DNA from: Armatimonadota bacterium
Lineage (GTDB): Bacteria; Armatimonadota; HRBIN16
NCBI GenBank assembly: GCA_026003195.1
Contig: BPGU01000002.1
Coordinates: forward strand, 62,001 to 126,000
Direction: 5' to 3'
Length of the DNA stretch: 64,000 nt
The notes below the pieces were generated by a model that saw only the letters and a program-made list of their open reading frames with translations, searched no databases and was not told the origin of the DNA. This document shows, piece by piece, positions 7,441 through 16,188 of the stretch (positions are counted from its first letter, which is position 1; each line of letters starts with the position of its first letter). The position numbers were made by a program, and so were the translations under genes.

Positions 7441-8614
7441 CGTGACGCCCTTCACGATACTGTCGCATCGCCTCCGCGTAGACCTCTTTCAGGGTGACAT
7501 CATGCTCTTCGGCGCGTGCGGCACAATCGGCATACTCCGGAGAGGCGGTCATCTCCCTGCCGTTCCAGAGACCCACCTTGACGCGCACCTCTCCATAGCA
7601 CGTTTGCACCGTCTCCCAACGACGCTCCATACACAGCCTTTGCCACCGACTGAAACGTGCGCCGAAGGTGGTAGTCTCGCGGAAAAGAGCCTCTAGCAAG
7701 GCGATCTCCCTGCCCGGCTCACACAAGACGCAGACCTGTGTTGCAGGGCGCCCACGCTTCATCATTATCGGCACATAATACACATCGAGAGCCCCTGCCT
7801 CAAACAGCTTCTGCTGCACATGCGGATAGTACTCCGGGTTCATGTCGTCTATATTGACTTCAATCAGCACCGTATCCTGCACGGGCAGATCCGGCACCGC
7901 CTCTCCTACCACCACCCGAAGCAGATTGGGGCGTGCTGCGAACCGCTTCTTGCCCGCGCCGTAGCCCACCTGTTCTATCCTCATGCGGGGAAAGCCGCCG
8001 AAGCGCCGCGCTAAGGTCACCATCAGCGCCGCGCCTGTGGGGGTTACCGTTTCACCCTGCACAGCATCGTCGGGAACCACCTCTGCCCCTTGGAGCAGCT
8101 CCATCACCGCAGGCGCAGGCACCGGTATGACCCCATGCGCCGCCTCCACGAAACCGCGCGACATCGGCAAGGGCGCACTTTCCACCACATCCGCGCCCAG
8201 CACGTCCAGCAACACGCACACTCCCAGAATATCAGCAATGGCATCTACCGCGCCAACTTCATGGAAGTGTACCCGCTCCACGCTCGTACCATGCACACGC
8301 GCCTCCGCCTCCGCCAGTCGCCGAAACACCGCACTCGCCCACTCCTTTGCCCTCACCGAGGCAGCACTCTGCTCGATAACCTCCAACACATCAGACAGGT
8401 GACGGTGAGGTTGCTTCTCCTCAGAGCGGATGCTCACATCGACCGCCTCGATGCCGTGGATGGTGGTCTTCTCCAGCTGGTAGCTCCAGCCGGAAACAGG
8501 CAGACTGCTCCATACCTCTTTTAGAATCCCTTCCGGCGCGCCGGCGGAAAGCAACGCTCCCAGCGCCATGTCGCCTGAAATGCCCGAAAAGCAGTCGAAA
8601 TAGGCAATTCTCAT
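7421..8614 (-). CDS. larC: LarC-type nickel insertion protein
   Basis: About 397 residues from ATG 8614, chosen because MRIAYFDCFSGISGDMALG is the canonical LarC N-terminus; an upstream in-frame start would add 17 unconserved residues. LarC inserts nickel into the pincer pyridinium cofactor (NPN) used by lactate racemase LarA and related racemases/epimerases. Other family segments are HFHEVGAVDAIADILG near residue 108 and VLIEVNIDDMNPEYY near 250. LarB, LarE and LarA-like genes are not in this window, so the cofactor pathway must be completed elsewhere. It is followed directly by rsgA with a 20-nt overlap. Confidence 0.88.
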   Translation of the reverse strand: MRIAYFDCFSGISGDMALGALLSAGAPEGILKEVWSSLPVSGWSYQLEKTTIHGIEAVDVSIRSEEKQPHRHLSDVLEVIEQSAASVRAKEWASAVFRRLAEAEARVHGTSVERVHFHEVGAVDAIADILGVCVLLDVLGADVVESAPLPMSRGFVEAAHGVIPVPAPAVMELLQGAEVVPDDAVQGETVTPTGAALMVTLARRFGGFPRMRIEQVGYGAGKKRFAARPNLLRVVVGEAVPDLPVQDTVLIEVNIDDMNPEYYPHVQQKLFEAGALDVYYVPIMMKRGRPATQVCVLCEPGREIALLEALFRETTTFGARFSRWQRLCMERRWETVQTCYGEVRVKVGLWNGREMTASPEYADCAARAEEHDVTLKEVYAEAMRQYREGRHDEHGTA

Positions 8615-8631
8615 CCTGTTCCCTGTGTGAC

Positions 8632-8661
8632 TTGCGGTTGTATCGTTGCTCGTTGTATGAT
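8632..8661 (+). promoter_or_regulatory. Promoter of the LTPEQ-repeat periplasmic gene
   Basis: TTGCGG (8632-8637), 18-bp spacer, TATGAT (8656-8661). It lies in the divergent gap between larC and the gene starting at 8710. Confidence 0.45.
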
Positions 8662-8709
8662 ACACTTAGCGATGAGAGGATGTTTTCCCTTTTCGGAAGG
8701 AGGCGACTG

Positions 8710-9390
8710 ATGAAAGGTTTATGGTGGACATGGATAGTCATGATTGCTATAAACGCGCTTTGTGTAGCCACATCGCCTGCACAGGAGGCAACCCAACAGC
8801 CCGCAGAGACAAAAACGCCTCCGTCTTTCACCCGCGCTGCGTCCTCGGACCCCGCGCTCCCGCCTGTATCGATGCTGGTCAGGCTCCTGTCGCTGACGCC
8901 AGAGCAGGAGCAGAAAGTACGCCAGTTCTTCACGGAGCATAACAAACGATATGGCGAAGTGCTCCAGCAGAAACTCTCTGCGAAGGAACGACAGGAGAAA
9001 ATGCGCGAGCTGCGCAGGAGTCTGCAGAAGAAGCTGGAGTCTGTGCTGACACCTCAGCAATTGCAAAAGCTGCGCCGGCTGGAGCCCGAATCGATGCTGG
9101 TGGACAGGCTTACGGTGGCACTGAAACTGACAGAAGAGCAGAGCACGCAGCTGCTGGAGGTGATGCGTGAACAGAGCGCAGGCATCCGCGCCATTGAGAA
9201 GCAGGCACAGGAGAACAACTGGAGCGAACAGCAAAAGAAACAGAAGCTGGCGGAGCTGCGCAAGCAGATAGATGAGAAGGTGAGCAGGATACTGACGCCG
9301 GAGCAACAGCAAAAGCTCCGACAACTTCTGCAGGGTGAAGCGGAAAAACCAGCAACGCCTCCCCAGGAGGGACAGAAGCAGTCTCCATAG
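8710..9390 (+). CDS. Secreted Spy/CpxP-like helical protein with LTPEQ repeats
   Basis: A 226-residue protein. ATG 8710 follows GGAAGGAGG at optimal distance, which rules out longer in-frame starts. Residues 1 to about 24 form a signal peptide (MKGLWWTWIVMIAINALCVA, then SPAQ). The mature part is highly charged, helical and Gln/Lys/Glu-rich, with the motif LTPEQ(E/Q)QK(V/L)R near residues 62 and 196 and the variants LTPQQLQKLR near 112 and LTEEQ near 138. Such repeats mark the LTXXQ/Spy/CpxP group of periplasmic chaperone-like or metal-stress proteins. A general periplasmic chaperone or sensor role is plausible but not proven. It sits alone between larC (divergent) and trpB2, which has its own promoter. 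Confidence 0.65.
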   Translation: MKGLWWTWIVMIAINALCVATSPAQEATQQPAETKTPPSFTRAASSDPALPPVSMLVRLLSLTPEQEQKVRQFFTEHNKRYGEVLQQKLSAKERQEKMRELRRSLQKKLESVLTPQQLQKLRRLEPESMLVDRLTVALKLTEEQSTQLLEVMREQSAGIRAIEKQAQENNWSEQQKKQKLAELRKQIDEKVSRILTPEQQQKLRQLLQGEAEKPATPPQEGQKQSP

Positions 9391-9402
9391 CTCTTCCGTC
9401 AT

Positions 9403-9431
9403 TTGACGAAATCGCGCAAACTCCCTATAAT
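9403..9431 (+). promoter_or_regulatory. Strong promoter of trpB2
   Basis: TTGACG (9403-9408), 17-bp spacer, TATAAT (9426-9431). Its position excludes in-frame start codons upstream of about 9438 and supports ATG 9469. Confidence 0.7.
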
Positions 9432-9468
9432 GATGCCCAGTAAAAGACAAGGAGGATTGCCAGGGAGT

Positions 9469-10770
9469 ATGACGACCCATTTTACGTTGACCCAGGCGGA
9501 TATTCCGACGCACTGGTACAATATCCTCACCGATTTGCCGGAGCCGCTGCCACCACCCTTGCATCCGGCAACTCAGAAACCTATTCAACCGGATGACATG
9601 TTCCCCATCTTTCCGGAAAACCTGGTGATGCAGGAGTTTAGCCCCGAGCGGTGGGTGGAGATTCCCGAACCGGTGCGCGAAGTGTATGCCCTGTGGCGCC
9701 CAACTCCTTTGCTGCGTGCAGTCCGATTAGAAAAGGCGCTGCAGACCCCGGCACATATCTATTACAAGTATGAGGGCGTCAGTCCTGCCGGTAGTCACAA
9801 ACCCAACACCGCCGTCGCTCAGGCTTACTACAACAAGATAGCGGGTATCGAGCGTCTGGCGACCGAAACCGGAGCGGGACAATGGGGGTCTGCTCTGTCA
9901 CTGGCGTGCCGACTGTTTGGTCTGGAATGCACCGTGTATATGGTGAAAGTAAGCTACTACCAAAAGCCTTACCGCAAGATGATGATGGAAACATGGGGTG
10001 CTACCGTCTACCCCAGCCCCAGCGAAAACACCGAGTACGGGCGTAAACTGCTGCGGGAAGACCCCGACTGTCCGGGCAGCCTGGGTATTGCTATCAGCGA
10101 GGCGATAGAGGATACGGTACGCTCGAAGAACACCAAGTACTCGTTGGGCAGCGTGTTGAACCACGTCTGCCTGCACCAGACGGTCATCGGTTTGGAAGCC
10201 CTCCAGCAGATGGAGATGGCTGGCGAGGAACCCGATGTGATTATCGGTTGCGTGGGGGGCGGCAGCAACTTTGCTGGCTTGGCTTTCCCCTTCGTGCGCA
10301 AGAAAATCACGGAAGGCAAGAAGTACCGCGTCGTGGCGGTAGAACCGAGCGCGTGCCCGTCACTGACAAAGGGCGAGCTCCGCTACGATTTCGGAGACAC
10401 GGCGATGACCACTCCTCTGATGTGGATGTACACGCTGGGTCACGACTTCATGCCACCCCGGATTCATGCCGGAGGCTTGCGCTACCACGGCATGGCACCA
10501 CTGGTGAGCCATCTGTATCATCTGGGGCTGATTGAGGCGGTTGCCTATCCGCAGACGAAGGTGTTCGAAGCGGCGGTGACCTTTGCTCGCACGGAGGGCA
10601 TTATCCCCGCACCTGAATCGTCGCACGCCGTCCGAGCGGCGATGGATGAAGCCATCCGGGCGCGCGAAGCAGGCGAAAAGAAGGTCATCCTGTTCAACCT
10701 GTCTGGTCACGGGATGCTGGACCTCACCGCCTACGAGGCGTATCTGTCCGGCTCGCTACAAGACGTATAA
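9469..10770 (+). CDS. trpB: TrpB2-type tryptophan synthase beta chain
   Basis: A 433-residue PLP enzyme of the TrpB2 (TrpB-like) group, longer than canonical TrpB and common in thermophiles and archaea. It makes tryptophan from indole and serine, often without a tightly bound TrpA. The PLP lysine is in [12 protein letters not shown] (K111). The phosphate-binding loop is [13 protein letters not shown], and the indole-site region is [12 protein letters not shown]. The C-terminus has [15 protein letters not shown]. No other trp gene is nearby, which fits an indole-salvage role. Two ribosome-binding-like stretches precede the ATG (AAGGAGG 13 nt away, AGGGAG 1 nt away); neither is ideally spaced. 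It is followed by a folded leader and a PII-like gene. Confidence 0.9.
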   Translation: MTTHFTLTQADIPTHWYNILTDLPEPLPPPLHPATQKPIQPDDMFPIFPENLVMQEFSPERWVEIPEPVREVYALWRPTPLLRAVRLEKALQTPAHIYYKYEGVSPAGSHKPNTAVAQAYYNKIAGIERLATETGAGQWGSALSLACRLFGLECTVYMVKVSYYQKPYRKMMMETWGATVYPSPSENTEYGRKLLREDPDCPGSLGIAISEAIEDTVRSKNTKYSLGSVLNHVCLHQTVIGLEALQQMEMAGEEPDVIIGCVGGGSNFAGLAFPFVRKKITEGKKYRVVAVEPSACPSLTKGELRYDFGDTAMTTPLMWMYTLGHDFMPPRIHAGGLRYHGMAPLVSHLYHLGLIEAVAYPQTKVFEAAVTFARTEGIIPAPESSHAVRAAMDEAIRAREAGEKKVILFNLSGHGMLDLTAYEAYLSGSLQDV

Positions 10771-10780
10771 GGTGTATATT

Positions 10781-10889
10781 CTGGAGGGGGCAGCTCCGTC
10801 TGAGCGGTGAAGAGTGCCCAACTCACTTCAGGACGTACAGCGCGTCTCTGTGAGGAAGCCATCGCACAGCCCGGGGCGCGACCCTCCAG
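10781..10889 (+). promoter_or_regulatory. Candidate folded 5' leader of the PII-like gene
   Basis: CTGGAGGG (10781-10788) and CCCTCCAG (10882-10889) form a perfect 8-bp closing helix around about 93 nt. Inside, in order, are a hairpin GCTC-CGTCT-GAGC, a hairpin TGAAGAGT/ACT(CA)CTTCA with a 5-nt loop, a hairpin GACG/CGTC, and a hairpin CTGTG/CACAG with a 12-nt loop. The closing strand ends 15 nt before the AGGGAGG ribosome binding site (10905-10911). This is a multibranched riboswitch-like layout. I do not recognise the conserved core of any known class. Confidence 0.35.
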
Positions 10890-10918
10890 TGCCGTACATC
10901 TCTCAGGGAGGCGCAGGA

Positions 10919-11221
10919 ATGGCGGAAATGCAGATGGTGTTGATTGTGTGTGATGCGGGTGTGACAAATCGGGTGAAGGAGATAGTGGACGAAGCCGGAG
11001 CACCCGGCTACACGGTACTGCAAGATGCCACAGGAAAAGGTGAAAGCGGTCCACGTGAAAACACGCCGATATGGCCCGGCCTCAACAGCGTGATTCTATG
11101 TGCCGCGCCTTCGGAGTGTGTACCCAAGATTCGCGAAGGGCTGGATGCCCTGCGCAAGCAACGCAGTGCCCGGCATCTGCCTCTGAAGATGTTTGTGTGG
11201 GACCTGGCAGAGACAGGCTAA
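10919..11221 (+). CDS. PII-like signalling protein
   Basis: A 100-residue protein with the ferredoxin-like PII fold. It begins MQMVLIVCDAGVTNRVKEIV (beta1-alpha1), then GYTVLQDATGKGESG, where canonical PII has its nucleotide-binding strand and T-loop region, then WPGLNSVILCAAP. It lacks the full T-loop with the uridylylated tyrosine of GlnB/GlnK, so it belongs with the degenerate PII-like or transporter-associated group. Start ATG 10919 is set by AGGGAGG 7 nt upstream; the longer frame has no such site. No transporter or amtB is adjacent. Its TAA overlaps the stop of convergent nadB by 3 nt within the shared CTAA. A ligand is unknown; adenine nucleotides are usual for the fold. Confidence 0.6.
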   Translation: MAEMQMVLIVCDAGVTNRVKEIVDEAGAPGYTVLQDATGKGESGPRENTPIWPGLNSVILCAAPSECVPKIREGLDALRKQRSARHLPLKMFVWDLAETG

Positions 11222-12804
11222 TCGGTCTTGCACAACACCGTATCGCGTTTGAAATGCACATCGTCCCGCTCGGGGAAGTCCACCAGCGTGTGCAACCCGC
11301 GGCTCTCACGACGGCGCAGGGCGCATTGCACCACCAGGTTGCCCACAAGGGCGAGGTTCCAGTCTTCCCACGCTTCTACCCGGTGAGGCTCCTTTTGCAT
11401 GGCTGTCTGAGCTTGCCGTTCGATGTGTTGCAGCTCTTGCGCCGCCTCCTCCAGCGACGATAGCCGGCGCACAATGCCCACCTTCTGGTGCATCACCGTA
11501 TGGAGCTGGCGTCGAACGCCCTCGTGCTCCCTCTCGCCCGCGACGCCGCTTGCCCGCGAGAGGGCTCCCAAGGTGGGTACAGGGTTGGTCTGAGGCAGGC
11601 TCCACCCAGCCTCCATCGCATGCACCGCCGCGCGGTCGGCAAACACCAGCGCCTCCAGCAGGCTGTTGCTGGCTAGCCGATTTGCTCCGTGCACGCCCGT
11701 GCAGGCAACCTCACCTGCTGCATAGAGACGCGGAATCGTGGCTCTGCCGTGCAGGTCGGTCTGGACACCGCCGCACATGTAATGCGCAGCGGGAACAACA
11801 GGTATCCACTCTCGCGCCATGTCGATACCCACGCTTTGCAACCTGCTGTAGATAACGGGGAACCGCTGGCGCAGAAACTCTGCAGGGCGATGAGTGATAT
11901 CCAGATACACGCACGGGATGCCCAGTCGCTTCATCTCCGCATCGATAGCACGTGCCACCACATCGCGAGGTGCGAGGTCTTTCATCGGGTGATACTTCTC
12001 CATGAACGGCGTGCCGTCAGGCAGGCGCAATATCGCCCCCTCGCCCCGCACCGCCTCGGAGATGAGGAAACTGCGCGCCTCAGGATGGTACAGGGTGGTG
12101 GGATGGAACTGCATGAACTCCATGTTGGCGATGCACGCCCCCGCCCGCCACGCCATGCCGATTCCATCACCGGTGGCAATAGGTGGGTTGGTGGTGTGTG
12201 GATAGACCTGTCCGCAGCCCCCCGTTGCCAGTAGCACTGCTCGTGCGAAAAAGGCTTCCGGCTCCTCAGAATGGGTGTTCAGCACCCATACCCCCACACA
12301 CTCCCCATCACGGAGGATGAGGTCTAACGCGAAGAAGTGCTCGTAGATAGTAATGCGCGGATGGTGGCGCGTGGCTTCCAGCAAGGTGCGTTCTATCTCC
12401 CAGCCTGTCTGATCTGCGTAGTGTACGATGCGGTTGCGCGAGTGTCCTCCCTCCCTGCCTAAAGCCAGCACCGGGTGGCCCTGTGCGTCCCGCTCCATGT
12501 CGAAGCGGGCTCCAAGCTCTATCAGCCGCTGAATCTGGCGCGGTCCTTCCTGCACCAGCACGCGCACGGCATCTTCATGGCACAGCCCCGCGCCCGCGTT
12601 GAGCGTATCCTGAATATGTAGTTCAAAGGTATCCTCCGGCGACAACACCCCCGCGATGCCGCCCTGCGCGTAGTTGGTGTTGGACTCGCTACGCTCCTTC
12701 TTGGTGATCACCACCACCTCCGCTTGCTCCGCCGCGCGCAGAGCGAAGGTCAATCCCGCAATCCCACTGCCAATCACCACAAAATCGGTCTGATGGACAC
12801 TCAT
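11218..12804 (-). CDS. nadB: L-aspartate oxidase
   Basis: A 528-residue flavoenzyme of the succinate dehydrogenase/fumarate reductase flavoprotein superfamily. It oxidises aspartate to iminoaspartate, the first step of de novo NAD synthesis. The N-terminal FAD-binding motif is VIGSGIAGLTFALRAA. NTNYAQGGIAG and the substrate-site arginine region (RDVVARAIDAEMKR) are conserved, and HYMCGGVQTDLHGRATIPRLYAAGE is split over the FAD domain. The C-terminal helical domain has RESRGLHTLVDFPERDD. nadA and nadC are not adjacent. A palindromic operator candidate lies 25 nt upstream of the start. Confidence 0.93.
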   Translation of the reverse strand: MSVHQTDFVVIGSGIAGLTFALRAAEQAEVVVITKKERSESNTNYAQGGIAGVLSPEDTFELHIQDTLNAGAGLCHEDAVRVLVQEGPRQIQRLIELGARFDMERDAQGHPVLALGREGGHSRNRIVHYADQTGWEIERTLLEATRHHPRITIYEHFFALDLILRDGECVGVWVLNTHSEEPEAFFARAVLLATGGCGQVYPHTTNPPIATGDGIGMAWRAGACIANMEFMQFHPTTLYHPEARSFLISEAVRGEGAILRLPDGTPFMEKYHPMKDLAPRDVVARAIDAEMKRLGIPCVYLDITHRPAEFLRQRFPVIYSRLQSVGIDMAREWIPVVPAAHYMCGGVQTDLHGRATIPRLYAAGEVACTGVHGANRLASNSLLEALVFADRAAVHAMEAGWSLPQTNPVPTLGALSRASGVAGEREHEGVRRQLHTVMHQKVGIVRRLSSLEEAAQELQHIERQAQTAMQKEPHRVEAWEDWNLALVGNLVVQCALRRRESRGLHTLVDFPERDDVHFKRDTVLCKTD

Positions 12805-12828
12805 CTCTCCACGCCTCTGCTTGGACTA

Positions 12829-12852
12829 GTAAACTTATTTTACCCCGTAAAC
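12829..12852 (-). promoter_or_regulatory. Candidate operator upstream of nadB
   Basis: GTAAA (12829-12833), 5-nt spacer and TTTAC (12839-12843) form a perfect palindrome, followed by another GTAAAC at 12847-12852, 18 nt downstream in the same orientation. GTAAA/TTTAC half-sites resemble those reported for some NAD regulators (NrtR, NadR types), but no regulator gene is in view. The assignment is inference. Confidence 0.35.
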
Positions 12853-12920
12853 CGGTCGGCAGGAGCCTCGCCCTCCACAGGGGGAAGGTAAAATCACATG
12901 CTGGACAGACAGTACCCCCG

Positions 12921-12949
12921 TTTACATTTTTCCCACTCGCGCTTATAAT
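12921..12949 (+). promoter_or_regulatory. Promoter of the prolyl oligopeptidase operon
   Basis: TTTACA (12921-12926), 17-bp spacer, perfect TATAAT (12944-12949), about 37 nt before the chosen start. Confidence 0.65.
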
Positions 12950-12985
12950 ACATTCCAAGATGCCACTGAAGAAGAGGTGCGGTGT

Positions 12986-15142
12986 ATGATGCCTGCAGGA
13001 CTGCTGGAAGTTTGCTTCATTCTGCTGCTGGCGCTGTTAGCCGTCGAGGCGACAGCACAGCCTCCTCTGCAGTACCCACCCTCCCGTAAGGTGGACGTGG
13101 TAGACAACTATCACGGCACGCTCGTGCCGGACCCCTACCGCTGGCTGGAAGATACCGAATCCCCCGAAACGAAGGCTTGGATCGAAGCACAGAACGCACT
13201 CACCCTGCCTTATCTGCGTAACCTGCCACACCGCGAGCCACTGCGGCGCATCCTCATCCGTCGCTGGAACTACACGCGCTACGGCATCCCCTTCAAACGG
13301 GGCAGACGCTATTTCTACTTCAAGAACGATGGGCTGCAGAATCAGGCGGTGCTCTACTGGCAGCCGACACTGACAGGCAAACCGCGCGTGCTGCTGGACC
13401 CCAACCTGCTCTCGTCGGACGGCACGGTGTCGGTCTCTAACGTATCGGTCTCCGAGAACGGACGCTGGCTGGCGTACGGGCTCTCCGACGCCGGCTCCGA
13501 CTGGCAGCGCATCCGCATACGCTCGGTGGAAACGAGTGAAGACCTGCCCGATGACCTGCAGTGGGTGAAGTTCTCCAGTATCGCATGGACGAAGGATGGC
13601 AAAGGCTTTTTCTACTGCCGCTACCCCGAGCCGCCCCAAAATGCCAACCCAATGTGGCATCCCAACCTGAATCAGAAGGTGTACTATCACCGCCTGGGTA
13701 CGCCGCAGTCGGAGGACCTGCTGATCCTCGAACGACCGGACAAGCCTGAATGGCGGTTCTCTGTGGTGGTGAGCGAGGATGGGCGTTACGCGGTCATCGA
13801 GGTCAGCGAAGCCGGACCCAAAAACCTGGTGTACGTTATCGACCTGCAACGCCCCAACCAACCAGCGGTGCAATCGCCGGCACGTCCACTTATAGACCAG
13901 TTCGAGGCATCCTATCAGTTCCTGGGCAACGACGGTACGCTTTTTTATTTTCGCACCGACCTCGACGCGCCGCGTGGCAGGGTCATCGCGATAGACCTGC
14001 GCCAGCCCGACAGGACGCACTGGAAAACGGTCCTGCCCGAAGGCGAGGACACCCTGCAGGCGGTCACACTGATGGGCAAGCAGATGGCGGTCGTCACCCT
14101 GCACAACGCCACCAGTACGGTGCGTGTGTATACACTGCAAGGAGAGTTCGTGAAAGAGATACCTCTGCCCACTCTGGGCACGTGCAGCGGGTTCATGGGC
14201 AGGCGCCATCAGCAGGAGTTTTTCTACGGCTTCACCTCGTTCGTGTACCCATACACCATCTACCGCTACAACGCTCGCACGGGCGAAAGCACCCTCTTCC
14301 ACGCTCCTCAAATAGAGGGGTTAGACCCCTCGCAATACCAGACCAAACAGGTCTGGTATCGCAGCAAAGACGGCACGCGCGTGCCGATGTTCATTACCCA
14401 TCGCAAAGGATTGCCACTGGACGGCGAGAACCCGACCCTGCTCACCGGCTACGGAGGCTTCAACATCTCCATCACGCCCTACTTCTCCGTCAGCAACCTG
14501 GTCTGGCTGGAACAAGGGGGCGTGCTGGCAGTGCCTAACCTGCGCGGCGGAGGCGAGTTCGGCGAGCAGTGGCATCAGGCGGGCACGAAGGAACGCAAGC
14601 AGAACGTTTTCGACGACTTCATCGCCGCTGCGGAGTACCTGATAGACCATCGCTACACCAGCCCGCGCAAGCTGGCGATTCGTGGCGGCTCCAACGGCGG
14701 TTTGCTGGTGGGAGCAGTGATGTGCCAGCGTCCAGACCTGTTCGCCGTCGCCTTGCCTGCAGTAGGCGTGATGGATATGCTGCGTTACCACAAGTTTACC
14801 ATCGGCTCGGCGTGGAAGGAGGACTATGGCACCAGCGACGACCCGCAGATGTTCCGGGCGCTGTACGCCTACTCGCCCCTGCATAATCTGAAACCCGGCG
14901 TACGCTACCCAGCCACGCTGGTCACCACCGGCGACCACGACGACCGCGTGATGCCTGCACACTCTTTCAAGTTCGCCGCGCGTTTGCAGGAGGTGCAGGC
15001 AGGAGATGCCCCTGTGCTCATTCGAATCCAGACCCGTGCCGGACACGGAGCAGGCAAGCCCACTTTGCTGGTTATCGAAGAGGAAGCTGACGTGCTGGCG
15101 TTCACCATGTATCATCTCGGCATGGAGGTGCCCAAAGAGTGA
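12986..15142 (+). CDS. Prolyl oligopeptidase (S9A), probably secreted
   Basis: A 718-residue serine peptidase that cuts after proline in short peptides. The hydrophobic N-terminus (GLLEVCFILLLALLAVEATAQ) looks like a signal peptide, so it should act in the periplasm or outside. Then come the S9A start KVDVVDNYHGTLVPDPYRWLED, a seven-bladed beta-propeller, and the C-terminal alpha/beta hydrolase. The nucleophile is S569 in GGSNGG, the acid lies in GDHDDRVMPAHS and the histidine in RAGHGAGKP. ATG 12986 was chosen because GAAGAGG is 8 nt upstream; another ATG follows at once. Its TGA overlaps the GTG start of the next gene (GTGA), indicating an operon. Confidence 0.9.
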   Translation: MMPAGLLEVCFILLLALLAVEATAQPPLQYPPSRKVDVVDNYHGTLVPDPYRWLEDTESPETKAWIEAQNALTLPYLRNLPHREPLRRILIRRWNYTRYGIPFKRGRRYFYFKNDGLQNQAVLYWQPTLTGKPRVLLDPNLLSSDGTVSVSNVSVSENGRWLAYGLSDAGSDWQRIRIRSVETSEDLPDDLQWVKFSSIAWTKDGKGFFYCRYPEPPQNANPMWHPNLNQKVYYHRLGTPQSEDLLILERPDKPEWRFSVVVSEDGRYAVIEVSEAGPKNLVYVIDLQRPNQPAVQSPARPLIDQFEASYQFLGNDGTLFYFRTDLDAPRGRVIAIDLRQPDRTHWKTVLPEGEDTLQAVTLMGKQMAVVTLHNATSTVRVYTLQGEFVKEIPLPTLGTCSGFMGRRHQQEFFYGFTSFVYPYTIYRYNARTGESTLFHAPQIEGLDPSQYQTKQVWYRSKDGTRVPMFITHRKGLPLDGENPTLLTGYGGFNISITPYFSVSNLVWLEQGGVLAVPNLRGGGEFGEQWHQAGTKERKQNVFDDFIAAAEYLIDHRYTSPRKLAIRGGSNGGLLVGAVMCQRPDLFAVALPAVGVMDMLRYHKFTIGSAWKEDYGTSDDPQMFRALYAYSPLHNLKPGVRYPATLVTTGDHDDRVMPAHSFKFAARLQEVQAGDAPVLIRIQTRAGHGAGKPTLLVIEEEADVLAFTMYHLGMEVPKE

Positions 15143-16059
15143 TTATCGACATGCACACCCACATTGGTGACCTGCGCTCGTTGGGTGGTATGCACCGCAA
15201 ACCCATCCTGATAGAAGACCTGATCGCTCGTCTGGACGATGAGGGAATCGACAGGGCGGTACTGCTTCCCTGGCCCGCCTCACCCGATGGCGTACAGTTT
15301 CCTGGGCTGTTTCAGCCGCAGGCGGACATTGTATCCCAAATCCGTGAAGGGCAGCGCTATCCCGACCGCATCATCCTCTTCGGCAACGCCGACCCTCGCT
15401 GGGGTGGCAATAGCGCTAAGACCGACTTCTCCTGGCTGTTCGAGCGGTTTGTGGAGTTGGGCTGTGTAGGCATCGGCGAAATCAGTGCGAACTTGCCTTA
15501 TGACGACCCTCGCGTGGTGAACCTGTTCCGCCAGTGTGGCGAGTGGCAGTTCCCCGTGACCATCCACGCTACCGGCGTCGGCGAGGGACAGTACGGGCTG
15601 ATAGACGAACCGGGCTCCCCGCACCTGCTGAACCTGCTGCAACAGGCTCCGAATACGGTCATTATCGGGCACGGACCCGGCTTCTGGGCGCAAATCAGCG
15701 CGGACGCGACGCCTGAAGACCTGCTGGGCTACCCCAAAGGACCCATCCGGGGCGAGGGCATGGTGCAGAAGCTGCTGCGCGACTTTCCCAACATGTATGC
15801 TGACATCTCGGCACACAGCGGCTACAACGCACTCACCCGAGACCCCGAATACGGCATACGCTTCCTGAACGAGTTTCAGGATAAGCTGATGTTCGGCACG
15901 GACGTGTGTTTCGCAGACGAAGAGGGGCGAATGCCCCACTTGAACTACCTGAAGGAGCGCCTCGCTGCTGGAGAGGTCTCGCAAGAGGTGTACGAGAAAA
16001 TCACGCACAGAAACGCCCTGAAAGTGTTGAGACGGTGGAAACCACCGTCACACGGATAG
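15139..16059 (+). CDS. Amidohydrolase-2 family TIM-barrel protein
   Basis: A 306-residue metal-dependent hydrolase/decarboxylase-type barrel. The N-terminal IIDMHTHIGD gives the first metal ligands (HxH), TIHATGVGE and VIIGHGPGFW give later histidines, and MFGTDVCF gives the last aspartate. The family (Amidohydro_2) includes ACMSD-like decarboxylases and many uncharacterised hydrolases, so the reaction is open. Translation starts at GTG 15139, overlapping the stop of the S9 peptidase gene. A role linked to a breakdown product of that peptidase's pathway is only a guess. Confidence 0.7.
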   Translation: MIIDMHTHIGDLRSLGGMHRKPILIEDLIARLDDEGIDRAVLLPWPASPDGVQFPGLFQPQADIVSQIREGQRYPDRIILFGNADPRWGGNSAKTDFSWLFERFVELGCVGIGEISANLPYDDPRVVNLFRQCGEWQFPVTIHATGVGEGQYGLIDEPGSPHLLNLLQQAPNTVIIGHGPGFWAQISADATPEDLLGYPKGPIRGEGMVQKLLRDFPNMYADISAHSGYNALTRDPEYGIRFLNEFQDKLMFGTDVCFADEEGRMPHLNYLKERLAAGEVSQEVYEKITHRNALKVLRRWKPPSHG

Positions 16060-16154
16060 AATCTCCGCAGCCACAGTGAGATCTGCAGGGGTTCTCTTCC
16101 AGCGCCGTACACCCCAGCGGTCTCGGTGAAAGAATCGGCAAGAGAGCGAAAAGC

Positions 16155-16182
16155 GGCACCGGTGCGGGGGGGCGCACCGGCT
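16155..16182 (-). terminator. Candidate terminator of the prepilin-like gene
   Basis: CCGGTGCG (16159-16166), a 6-nt loop and CGCACCGG (16173-16180). Read on the minus strand the stem is followed after about 6 nt by CTTTTCG. It lies just past the stop codon at 16189. Confidence 0.5.
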
Positions 16183-16188
16183 CTCCTC

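Noticed and set aside
10781-10889. Assignment to cobalamin, TPP, SAM, glycine or glutamine riboswitch classes, or SRP RNA
   Set aside because: None of their conserved cores could be found in the segment.
13037-14311. 424-aa minus-strand open frame
   Set aside because: Antisense to the prolyl oligopeptidase gene with no independent start signal.
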